From Flammula alnicola (Eukaryota; Basidiomycota; Agaricomycetes; Agaricales; Strophariaceae), in assembly GCA_015499995.1 (NCBI GenBank), contig JADNRV010000040.1, positions 186,001-250,000 of the forward strand: a DNA stretch of 64,000 nucleotides. Reading direction: 5' to 3'. Shown here in pieces: positions 1 to 9,170 of the stretch. Position numbers and translations under genes: made by a program. The notes under the pieces are model-generated. The model had not been told where the DNA came from. It saw only the letters and a list, made by a program, of their open reading frames with translations, and searched no databases. Numbering within the stretch: the first letter of the stretch is position 1; each line of letters begins with the position of its first letter.

Positions 1-175
1 TGTCGAGGATTTCTCCAATTTTCTGCATGTTTGTCTTCGGGGGCCGTCGCTTTCTTGTGCTTTCCGTGGTGTCTGTCGGCGTTGAACGAGAAGGACCTGG
101 TGTAATGGGCTCGGGGTTGTTGCCCCGCCAATTAGGCGCTGCAGCTCGCTGCCGCTGAGGTGTTTCTGTGGGCAT
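1..175 (-). CDS. N-terminal part of an unidentified protein, runs off the window start
   Basis: An open frame starts at ATG 175-173 and stays open for 58 codons to the window edge. The translation begins MPTETPQRQR and continues with a Pro/Thr/Ser-rich, basic segment containing RKRRPP and ending QKIGEILD. I do not recognise the family. The composition suggests a disordered N-terminus, possibly with a nuclear localisation signal. It is divergent from SEC11, with about 457 bp between the two starts. The short visible length leaves the reading frame and start moderately uncertain. Confidence 0.45.
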   Translation of the reverse strand, partial: MPTETPQRQRAAAPNWRGNNPEPITPGPSRSTPTDTTESTRKRRPPKTNMQKIGEILD

Positions 176-632
176 TAAGGTTGTAATTAAAATTTCTACT
201 ACGATACATGGTGTTGTAGGAAACGAGTGAGACAGGCAGAGACATGGCTCCTCTCAGTATTAGCCGCCCTAAGATCTTATTATTATTAATAGATAAGATT
301 GGATCAATGAGTCCACGTGATTCGTTCGAGGTTGAAAAGATGTGTGTTTGATCACCGATAAAGCCGAAGGGACCCACCCTGCCAACCACGGTTTCAATTG
401 CAACAGACCTTATATTAACAACAGATCGATTGTCATCTGTTGTATATGGTCTGTCAGGAGAGACTATAACGTGACTCGCAACTTGTAACGTGTCACCCCA
501 AGCCAGCTGCTTCCCCAAAACCTTTCATATCGCCACCTATTTTTCGACACCCTCTGAGTCTGAGGTATCTGGATCCATCGCTTCCTCGCCCAAGCTTGGG
601 AGAAACAGTGAAATTGCCCATTGTAAATCACC
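176..632. other. Intergenic region between divergent genes
   Basis: This stretch separates the start of the upstream minus-strand gene from SEC11 and presumably holds both promoters. Open frames here on the minus strand show no family resemblance. I see no clear TATA box or repeat. Confidence 0.5.
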
Positions 633-1439
633 ATGTTTACCGAAGAACTCAAAGCTTTCAAACGGCTAGGCTTTCGCCATGTACGTTCATTCAATTTATG
701 TCGGTTATGTTCACCGTGTTTTTACCATTGTTATCGCAGGTCCTTCTCCAAGTTCTTAATTTTGCGTCTGTCATTGCTTCGGGCCTCATGATCTGGAAAG
801 GACTCGGAATCATAACGAATTCCGAGTCACCGATTGTCGTCGTTCTGAGGTATGTCATTGAAAAGATAGTTCAGTGAGCGGCGGCTGATTTGCTTTGCAG
901 TGGGTCTATGGAGCCCGCATTCTACCGAGGGGACTTGTTATTTCTCACGAATCCTGCGAATGAGTTGTATAAGACTGGCGACATCACCGTGTACAAGATC
1001 CCTGGAGCCGACATTCCGATCGTCCATCGTGTACTAGAAACGCATGATGCACCACCGAAGAAATTAGCAAAATCGTCCAAAACGCCCTCTAATATAGACG
1101 TAGCCGCAAACCAACGGCTGTTGACGAAAGGAGACAACAATTACGTCGATGATATTGAGCTATACCAAGGTCTCGAGTGGTTGGAGCGGAAACATATCGT
1201 AGGCAAGGTCCGAGGGTAAGGATCACAAAACTATATTCCCCACGTACATTTCTCATGTATCCCCATCGTCAGATTCTTGCCATACGTCGGCTATGTGACG
1301 ATCGCCATGGTAAGTCCTGCCTCACACGCATCGCAAAGGAATGAAAGCTAATGGCTTCCTGGACCAGAACGACTTTCCACAACTGAAATATGCATTACTG
1401 GGTGGCCTCGGTCTTCTTGCCCTACTACAGCGGGAGTAA
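633..1439 (+). CDS. SEC11: Signal peptidase complex catalytic subunit Sec11
   Basis: The model joins 633-680, 740-849, 901-1215, 1273-1309 and 1368-1439 and encodes 193 aa. Sec11 is the membrane-bound serine protease of the ER signal peptidase complex, which removes signal peptides from secretory proteins. A hydrophobic N-terminal segment (about residues 17-35) precedes the family box VVVLSGSMEP, whose second Ser (S55) is the expected nucleophile. IPIVHRV supplies the catalytic His (about H95), which replaces the bacterial Lys, and [10 protein letters not shown] supplies the Asp residues. The C-terminal [11 protein letters not shown] segment and a final hydrophobic stretch fit the family. Yeast Sec11 is about 167 aa. 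The extra length is a Lys/Ser-rich loop between the His and Asp boxes. All introns have GT...AG borders and the phases agree throughout. Confidence 0.95.
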
Positions 1440-1885
1440 CTTATTCTAGATGGAATACTCTCTGTATCGGCAGAGTAGAACAGTATACCCCGCCATGTAC
1501 TACCAACCATTAATCAGACTGACATATTTGAGATCCACCGCGATGCAGATGCCCACTGTTATTGTCCATCCATTGTCTATTGCGATGGCCTCGTTGGAAC
1601 GGACTGAAACCTTTTGCGATGCGATGTCGGGTAATAGTGGCTATCCCTCTCTCTGATTTGTCCAACATCTCTGGAATTACATGCAAGAAGATGCATTGAC
1701 AGCTGAGGGCGACAAGGGGGCGAAAAGATTAACGTGAATTAAGATAGTCTATTGAAGTTTGAACAACACGGGGACTCGGAGCGCCCATCCCTGGATCGAA
1801 ATTCATAAGGTGAGGGTCACGCACGGCAGCTTCGCCATGCCCTGGGATTTCCTTCCGAGGCATCATGAGAAAGCGCCTCCTTTAC
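1440..1885. other. Intergenic region downstream of SEC11
   Basis: No coding sequence can be supported here. The stretch contains the left copy of a short direct repeat (about 1722-1748) that recurs at 2074-2097 on the far side of the hemerythrin remnant. Confidence 0.45.
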
Positions 1886-2097
1886 AGGCCCATTGAGTCA
1901 AGCCAGATAGAGTTGGGCCGTACTGATTATGACGCTGTGAGTGAGAGATAGCTCCTCCGCGAGCCAGAGTGCTATGTTATCGTGGTCGCTAACTTGAAGA
2001 CCGAAATTGACATTGCAAGTAATTCTAGAGTCACACACAAGACGATGTACGGGCGACTCGGACGAGGGTTTGGGGAAAGATTAACATGAATTAGATA
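1722..2097. repeat. Direct repeats flanking a hemerythrin remnant
   Basis: An A/T-rich motif reading AAAGATTAACGTGAATTA at 1725-1745 recurs, with one substitution and one indel, as AAAGATTAACATGAATTA at 2077-2094. Both are preceded by a G-rich GGCGA-containing segment. They lie on either side of the decayed HHE gene fragment at 1886-2000. They could mark a local segmental duplication or a footprint of unequal recombination. Confidence 0.45.
1886..2000 (-). pseudogene. Decayed fragment of a hemerythrin-like (HHE) gene
   Basis: Read on the minus strand, this segment gives DHDNIALWLAEELSLTHSV, almost the same as the first HHE helix of the intact gene at 5244-6238 (DFDNIALWLANELSLTHNV). The following bases still align with the second gene at the DNA level (…AAGCCAGATAGAGTTG…), but the frame is lost and a stop appears. 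No start, later His motifs or splice structure can be found around it. It is therefore a remnant of a third family member beside the two intact genes. Confidence 0.75.
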
Positions 2098-2242
2098 GTT
2101 TAAAAATGAGCAATTGGTATCTTTGGTTGAAATAGGCATGACAGAAATGGGAGATGTCTAGTCTATGCAGTACCATATAGAGTCTGAGGTTCCCCGTTGG
2201 TGGTGAATGGCGAAAATTTCCAGTAGCTAAGGAAGAACTAGA

Positions 2243-3126
2243 TCAGATTGAGTCGTGTTTTACGAAGGACAGGGCTTGCCTAGGATGTCTCCATGGTGCA
2301 ATGTTTTTGGCGAACCACATGATGAGTGCAGGAGCCGGAGGCTATCGATTGAATAAAATGAGAGATTATATATCATTACATTCTATACACATACCCAGTT
2401 GGGTGCCTCTTTGTGCACATGATGTGTTGCGGCGAAAGGGAACACAGCCAACTTGTCTGGCTGAGCTTTGAGGTGTTCCTCGAACTCTGTGAAACGACGA
2501 ATAAGGATACGCTCAAATTGATACAGTGGAGAAGAGCCTTACTTTTCACCATTCCTCGTAAGCCTTCCTTGTCGTCATCGAACGCTTTCATACGTTCAGG
2601 TGAGATCGTCGGGATCTACGACCCGACAGGCGACGTTAGAAAGCGCGCATATACTTGAGGAAGAGAGAAAAAGGTATACTTCGTCATGAAGATGCTGTAT
2701 CAGAGGGCCAGCAAAAGCCTCCAAGAGGTGTCGTGCCTTCGCTCCATCATATTCCTCCTTCTTGCCTTCAACGTTCTTTATGTACGACTCAAACGCATCC
2801 ATTCCCTCCTGAAACGCCCGGTGTTGTTCCAGGTTATGCCCCATGTCGAGCTTCGTCTGAAGGAAGGGGAAAATAAGGGATTCTTCACCGTGGTGGTGGT
2901 AATGGATGAAAGCGGTGCACGTCAAGCAATACCCCGCGAATGCATTGACGTCGGCAGGCTTAACGAGAGGCGCATTCCGCCAGATAGAATTAAGACCACG
3001 GATGAAAACGTTGTGGATCAAAGTCATATCGATCGCCAACCAGCTTTGGACATCATCCAAGTCGTCGAACTTGGCGATCACTGGGTTTTGAGACAAAGGA
3101 ATGAGAGCGTAAGGTTCTGTAGACAT
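2243..3126 (-). CDS. Hemerythrin-like (HHE) domain protein, copy A
   Basis: The model is complement of 2243-2341, 2395-2486, 2543-2615 and 2680-3126 and encodes 236 aa. HHE/hemerythrin proteins are four-helix bundles that bind a di-iron centre through His, Glu and Asp residues. They are linked to O2, NO or iron sensing, but this fungal subfamily has no assigned function. Visible ligand motifs are LIHNVFIRGLN, HYHHHGEESLIFPFL, EQHRAF and LIQHLHDE. The C-terminal exons contain FPFAATHHVHKEAPNW and PPAPALIMWFAKN, both matching copy B at equivalent positions. The start at 3126 (MSTEPYALIP) aligns with the start of copy B; an in-frame ATG at 3186 is possible. Splice phases are consistent. No signal peptide is seen, so the product is probably cytosolic. 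Confidence 0.88.
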
Positions 3127-3848
3127 GTTGAGGGAGTCACAGTGGAAATTTTGGAGACGGAAGGGGCTGCTTTTATGCTTGACCATGGCATTTTATGCGA
3201 GAAATTTCTCCGAAACTCTGCAGGGCTAGCGCTGCGGCGAGCTCGGTGGTCTAGTGGCTGGCGGTAAATTGAACTTGCCGCGACGAGAACATGAGGGCAA
3301 TGAAGAAAAATAGTTCGAGGACTCCCATTGGTTGTGTTTGCCAGGGTAGACTGTGCCGCTTCGCCCCGAGAATATTGGCCAGCAATAAGAAAGGCACCAG
3401 GAGCCCAGAGGGGACACGCAAAACGAGCAGCATGTAAGGCAGCCATGATCAATGCTTCAGCGCTGATGGACTGTGATCAGATATTTGATGGAAGTCGTGG
3501 TGATCATCCTTCGGTGATTTGTATGGGCCGAGCTTATTGCCTTGCCACTACGTTCTGCGTAAGCTGTTGGCAAAAATAATGAGCTGCACAACTTGACTGG
3601 TTTGTAGTTGGTGAATACAGACAAATCTTTGTGGACTAATGGTTTCCAGCTAAGTGTTCAGACAGTAGATAGTATACATGAGCCAGAACTGCTCACCTCT
3701 TCTTTCAAACTTGTGCGTGCTCCTTTTGCCATAGAAAGCGCCGAGCGCCTGTCGAATCTCGATACACCTCTGCGCATAGGGTCCCTGAAGAGTTGTGAGT
3801 TCAACCCTAAATTTATGTAAACTTCCAAACGTAAATGGAGTGGGGACC
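3127..3848. other. Intergenic region upstream of hemerythrin-like copy A
   Basis: This is the probable promoter of copy A plus unassigned sequence. A 60-codon minus-strand frame (3251-3433) has two hydrophobic stretches but no supporting context. No repeat was noticed apart from the flank of the transposon-like element that begins at 3849. Confidence 0.4.
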
Positions 3849-4580
3849 CTTAGTGTTGTCCCCGGAGCGAGGTGGCCTCGAGGTACACTTCGCCTCGCCT
3901 CGAAAATGGACCACCTCGGACCAACTCGTTGACAACGAGGTGGTTCGAGGTCACTTCGACGAGGTGACACGAGGTGCATCAAATCAGACACGTGACACCG
4001 CTGGGCGTCCAGGCTTTGCATACGCTCGCAACGCTCTATGCTCTCTCCCTGTATTTTCGCCATTATTTTGGATGTGATACATGAAGAAGTAGTATAAAAA
4101 TAATATTCTCATATTTTCTTCTTTTTGGAGCAGAACACCCCCACGCCGTTTCATGTAAGGCATGAAATGCCGCCTAGTGAAGGCCATCAGTAGAAAATCT
4201 CACTAGTATGGGTCGACATGTGTTCAGATATCTTGGAAACTGGTTCCAGTATATTATAAGTAGCAAATTTCAACGAAATCTATAGAGGCACACTTTTTTT
4301 TCTTGTGGATAGCTTCAACAAGTAATTTCTACGGCAAATGTAGTATGTTTATCAGGGTTTATCATATCTAATCGCTTTGGGTCGCGTGCGGGGTCAGTTC
4401 AGATCAGACCAGTTTCTCAGCCCGATTTTTCTGATCATCTCATTGGCTGAAGCTTTGATGGCGGGGAACACCGACCTCGTCGAGGTGCCTCGAGGTGCAC
4501 TTCGTGTCACCTCGTTCTCGTCGAGTTGGTTCGAAGTGTCACCTCGCCTCGCCTCACCTCACCTCGGGGACAACACTAAG
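3849..4580. mobile_element. Non-autonomous hAT-like element (about 732 bp)
   Basis: The two ends carry the inverted repeat CTTAGTGTTGTCCCCG, followed on both sides by further imperfect inverted GAGGTGxxxCGAGG-type repeats extending about 130 bp inward. The 8-bp flanks TGGGGACC (left) and TGAGGTCC (right) match at 6 of 8 positions, which fits an aged hAT target duplication. The interior has no transposase-like frame. The element sits between the two hemerythrin-like genes. Confidence 0.6.
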
Positions 4581-4588
4581 TGAGGTCC

Positions 4589-5243
4589 AGGTAGCATCGT
4601 GCAACAGCCTATGCTGGCAGCTAAAAGCAGTAAGAGCTGAGTACGGAGTGCTCGGCGATGGAAGAAACATTGACCAGACCGCCCAACGGCATCCGGTAAC
4701 TCGAAATTGATCCCATCAAGAGTAATTCCGATCCGACGATGTATGTAAGATCAACGCTTTGCCATCATGCTGATCCCGCACTGACGCATGCGATAACGCT
4801 GAGCAACACGAGCGTATTACTTAACCGTCGCCAGCACAGTGTCCGCACAATTTCCTCCCCAATTGAGGAAACGCTCCGACTTGTAAGAATAACTTGAAGA
4901 GAACGTAACAACGCTCAGGCTGGCAACCGGCGCTAAAGCACTTGCGGTTCCCTACCACCATTGTACCACTACGGAAAATGTCGTTTATGTTATATATATG
5001 ACTTTCAAATCCAGGTTAAATCCATACAAGTAACTAGGTACCACAATTTCAAACTTCCGCGACTGCAATGCAACGGCCTGGCATAGCCATGACGCTCATG
5101 GACACTTAAAACTGATGCAACTACTGCTAATGCTGGAATGCGCAACTGCTCAAGCCTCAAAGTGGCACACATGGATAGAAGGGTGCATCATATTCTCGTT
5201 GAATATTTCTATCTCAAGCCAGTTTCTGACATTTGCGTACCAA
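4589..5243. other. Intergenic region downstream of hemerythrin-like copy B
   Basis: I see no supported gene, RNA or repeat. The stretch includes a short AT run near 4990-5000 and presumably the 3' UTR of copy B on the minus strand. Confidence 0.4.
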
Positions 5244-6238
5244 TCAGAAGAAGCCGTGCTGATGACGAGGAGGATATGTTTGGAAATCTCCTCCCATGGT
5301 ATACGGAGAGAATTTCCAATAACTGGAAGGTGAAGACGTGGCCTGGAGTCAGTCTACAACTTTTTGATGCATAGATTATACAGTTACCTGCGATGTAGGT
5401 GAAATCCGACATGGTTGCCGACCCATTTTACGGACGTTGGTACGACGGGCTGTAAATCGACAGTATGCGCTCAGCAAATTGCAAGCCAACAGAAAATAGG
5501 ATGTGCTAACCCAATTGCGAGCATCCTCCTGATTGTGATGTGTCATAACGAAGGGAAAGTGAGTGGTAGACTCTCTAAGTCCCCTGTTGTGTTCCTCGAG
5601 AGCTATGAGTTCAGAACAACATGGCCTTGGAACACAGATTGTTTGCATTGGAAGGGGCCTACATACCGTTTAAGATCTCGTTCAATTCCTGATTTGTAAA
5701 AACGGACAGACGTTTTGTAGACACAGTGGATATCTGATAGACGGTTAAATGAGTGTCTGGTATTATGGCAAAGATGATTCCCACTTACCTCATCGTGCAA
5801 ATGCTGGACAAGTCGGCTGCCAAGAGCTTTCCGAAGCTCTAATACTCTTTCACTGTCATATGGCTCTACTCTGTCGTGTACCTTGACAAGATACGCTTTA
5901 AAATTCTTGAGCGCCGCGTCAAATTCGAGGTGTTGGACAACGTTCTTCCGCATATCTATCTTCTCCTGGAGTCTAGGAAATATCACCATCTCCTGAGCCT
6001 CATGGTGCGAACGAATCATTTCCAAGCAGGTCAAGTTATATTGAACAAAATCGGCCTCATCTTCCCGTAGTACCAGAGGCGCGTTAAGCCAGATCGAGTT
6101 GAGCGCTCTGATTATGACATTGTGAGTGAGAGATAGCTCGTTGGCAAGCCAGAGTGCAATGTTGTCAAAATCGAAGTTCGCGTAGGAAGTAATGGGAATT
6201 AATGGGTAGGGTCCCTCGTGTTCGACATCGAGTTGCAT
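5244..6238 (-). CDS. Hemerythrin-like (HHE) domain protein, copy B
   Basis: The model is complement of 5244-5322, 5388-5449, 5511-5602, 5667-5733 and 5789-6238 and encodes 249 aa. It is a paralogue of the gene at 2243-3126. The first exon carries SLTHNVIIRALNSIW, IRSHHEAQEMVIFPRL, QHLEFD and LVQHLHDE, the ligand-bearing motifs of the four-helix HHE fold. The exon ending HLHDE, the 92-nt exon with FPFVMTHHNQEDARNW and their intron phases match copy A. The last two exons (SVKWVGNHVGFHLHR then SYWKFSPYTM) have diverged from copy A in length and sequence. The start at 6238 (MQLDVEHEGPYPLIP) aligns with copy A. The longer open frame upstream is not supported by the paralogue. Confidence 0.88.
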
Positions 6239-6845
6239 TTGAAATGAGATATGGGGTGTGTAGGTTGGGAGGCGCTCCCAGACGGCCGAGCTTTCTTTAT
6301 AACATATGACCTCCGAAACACCATCTGTGGATCTGCGGAGCAATAGCAGTGTAGCACATAGAATTGGCCGGGCCACTGACCGGTTATTTCATACGCGAAA
6401 AAGACCCTGACAAGGCGGAACAAAGTGTCCGTTCCGTGCGGAGCGCTCTTAAATGACATAACGGGTTAAGCCAAGGCCAAACACTTATAATAAATGAAGA
6501 AGACGTCAGTAACCGATGACTAGATACTGCACGTTGCGGTTCTCCGAGACGTGAATTCTTCACTGTTATCTGGATCACTAGTGGATTGTCTTCTGCATTC
6601 AGCGTCCGTTAATAAATGAATAAAAATCGTCAAAGAAATGGCCACATGGACCATCGTACGACGAATAATACAGATATAAGAGATGTAGAAGGCTGACTAA
6701 AAACTATGTACTTGATCATCCCAGAAACAGAGAAATTTAGGAGCAATTCAGCAGATAAAACAAACAAGAAGTCGTACGTCGCATGTCACTGGGGACATCA
6801 TCTCTTTCCCATCTGATCGAAACCCCTCAGAATTCCTTTTTTCCA
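6239..6845. other. Intergenic region upstream of hemerythrin-like copy B
   Basis: This is the presumed promoter of copy B. Overlapping open frames on the minus strand show no recognisable domain. No repeat was noticed before the inverted-repeat element at 6848. Confidence 0.4.
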
Positions 6846-6847
6846 TA

Positions 6848-7139
6848 CTATGGCCTACCACCGATCTGGCGCTACCTACATCTCGGCGGTCACATTTTTG
6901 GCAGGGGTTTCGTGACAATTTGTAACATTTTAGTGTCACTTGATTTTCAGAATTTTCTCTATTGCTTGCTTGGTTTCTCATATTCCAGGTTGAAAAATGG
7001 GCCAGCACACGGCTCTGTGCCCTTCATCCGTTCTACAAAGTTTGAGCGATAAAAACCCTTGAAGAAAACACTTTAACTCCATTTATTTCAAAAAAGACCG
7101 CCGAGATGTAGGTAGCGCCGGATCGGTGGTAGGCCATAG
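6848..7139. mobile_element. MITE with 44-bp terminal inverted repeats and TA flanks
   Basis: The left arm 6848-6891 starts CTATGGCCTACCACCGATC. The right arm 7096-7139 is its reverse complement with one mismatch. A TA dinucleotide flanks each end (6846-6847 and 7140-7141), as expected for Tc1/mariner-type insertion. The 204-bp interior is AT-rich and non-coding. The whole 292-bp unit can fold into one long hairpin. Confidence 0.65.
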
Positions 7140-7141
7140 TA

Positions 7142-9170
7142 GCAGTTTTTGTTGCAGAATCTCAACAGCATCTGGATTCTATTCTAACAATTTACTATCA
7201 TAATTACTAAAGATGTGTTGATCCCTGGGGTTCGAGAATAAAAACTCGCTTTGCATGCCTTACTTATTAGAAAAGTCTCTGGAAATTGAGAGAGGGATAT
7301 ATACTTAGTACTTAGTAGACACCATCAGTGGCGGAAGGAAGAGGGTAGACACGTTGTTAGTTATGGGTAACTTCTAAGGGAAGTGAGAAAAGAAGTCGAA
7401 AAAGCTGAAAGATGGCCCAAAAGCAAAAGCAAGGGGGGTTGCCGAAGCAGGGGGTGCAGAAGCAGGGGTGCAGAAGCAGGGATGCAGAAGCAGGGGGTTT
7501 CAAAAGCCAGGGGTGGTTGCAAAAGCGGGGGGTGCAAAAAAGCGGGGGGTGCAAAGCGCGGGGGGACTGTTAAGTTTGCATAGTTGTGCCCAAGTCTCAA
7601 CAAGTGTAAGAATTCCGAGGCCACGAGGCACTTCCATATGTTATCTGTGACAAAGGTGTGCGGCAATAAGGCTGATATAGATGGACCTTGTGAAGAATCT
7701 GGCTCATTCGTCCATAGCCAACCTCGAGATGTGTAAGCGCCGAGAACAAATCGCCAGGTATAGAGGTCAGGTGATCTGTGGCTGCGTGACAAACTTCATT
7801 AAGCGCTCAAGACCTACAAATATACAATTGGAACCATTGCTCTTGTCTGGAGAGTCTGGACTTTGAATATGGGGGAGAGGTCATTTATAACCTAAAGAGA
7901 AAGAGCCTTTCTTTCCGCGGCTTGAAGAAGCTGCTCTGGTTTCTCCGTTGAATTTATCTGGGCATGACTGGAACGTTCACATATTTCCTTCGGTGTTAAT
8001 AGTTATCAGCAATGTCAACTTCGTGATTCGAGCAGCACTTATAATTAACGGTCCTGGTCATCCAACGAGCAATGAAATGCAGCAAAGTAACAAGTTCAAT
8101 CCCACAACGCCAAGTTTATACGCCCAGATTTTTTGGCAGCCCATTGCCCAAGGCGCCCTCAAGGTTGACTGTTCATTACTATCTCCACGCACCCCCCACA
8201 ATTCAGTCTCAATTGCAACGAAACGCTCTTCCCATATAAAGAGATGTTCCTCGGAGAACATTGATACTCGACCCTCTCCCAAATCGGATGAGTCAGAAGG
8301 AAGTCGAAGCGTGGATGCAGCGCCAACAACGCCGACAAGCACATTGCAGCGACCTATCAACGCCTTCAAATCTAAGATGATAGCGCTACCAATGGCATTC
8401 ATATCACACCGTTAGTCCTAAATTTGCGAAGTTCAGACATACGGTTACAAATCATAAAGTAAGGGATCACATAAAAGGAGAATTGTTCACAGTTGCGCCC
8501 AAGTTGCACCAGACCGCGGTCTTGGGATCTTATCTATCCAGTTATCGCACAACGCGTCCACGTCGGACGCCTCGGATTCCCGACTTCGGAGAGCTTCGAA
8601 GGTCCATTCCCGCCGCCACCGCTCCCATCAATTCTCCGAAAACAAACATTCACACCTCACACCTCAGGCCTCAGGCCTCAGGACGCACCCCAGATACATA
8701 CAGTAGATCGTCAAACAGAAGTTTTATAATTGCATCGATGTTATCCATATCTATGCATAAATAATCTAGCGTGCTTGAAATGCACAATAAGCAATAAAGA
8801 TTTGTAAAACGCCCATATACAAAACTGATACAGATCCTACTTTAGAGCCCAGGTAAACGTAAACGGTTACAATTCATAAGAACATGCACAAGCAAAAAAA
8901 AAAAGTATGTAAATAAAGCGCGTGCGAAAGCAATTGAGATAGGTACTAAATGAGAAGCGGGATAGCAATACAGACAGGACAAAGACACAGAGGAGAGTGA
9001 AATATTAGGAAAGCCGAAGGAAGGAAAGAAGATGGTTTGGGGGTGAAGGAATCATAAGACGACAGCGAGGATAGCATAGAGAAAAGATGACGATCGTGAC
9101 GAAAGCAAGAGACAGAGGATAAAGCAAGGAAAGGTCATAAGTGCGTGATTTGGCATGAAGTATTTTTCAA
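7142..9170. other. Intergenic region between the MITE and the Zn2Cys6 gene
   Basis: About 2 kb with no supportable gene. It contains the minisatellite at 7434-7566, a small CCTCAGG repeat near 8655-8682, and an A-rich stretch (8880-9130) that is probably the 3' UTR and terminator region of the downstream transcription factor gene. Open frames at 7948-8415 (+) and 8058-8402 (-) overlap each other antisense and look non-coding. Confidence 0.4.
7434..7566. repeat. G-rich minisatellite, 14-16 bp unit
   Basis: A degenerate unit of the form GCAGAAGCAGGGGGT is repeated about eight times and grades into GCAAAAAGCGGGGGGT copies. The plus strand is strongly G-rich. The reading frames through it are only an effect of the repeat. 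Confidence 0.75.

Noticed and set aside
3240..3300. tRNA-like GGTCTAGTGGCT near 3247
   Set aside because: The A-box-like string is present but no B-box GGTTCGA-type sequence or cloverleaf can be formed downstream.
3251..3433. Minus-strand 60-codon frame with two hydrophobic stretches upstream of hemerythrin-like copy A
   Set aside because: It cannot be spliced into the HHE gene in frame, has no counterpart upstream of copy B and no family resemblance. It may be chance in a pyrimidine-rich strand.
7361..7583. Overlapping frames through the G-rich minisatellite
   Set aside because: They are by-products of the repeat unit and have no flanking coding sequence.
7948..8415. Frame of 155 codons on the plus strand and 114 codons antisense
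   Set aside because: Both strands are open over the same bases, there is no domain and no splice partner. Coding cannot be supported.
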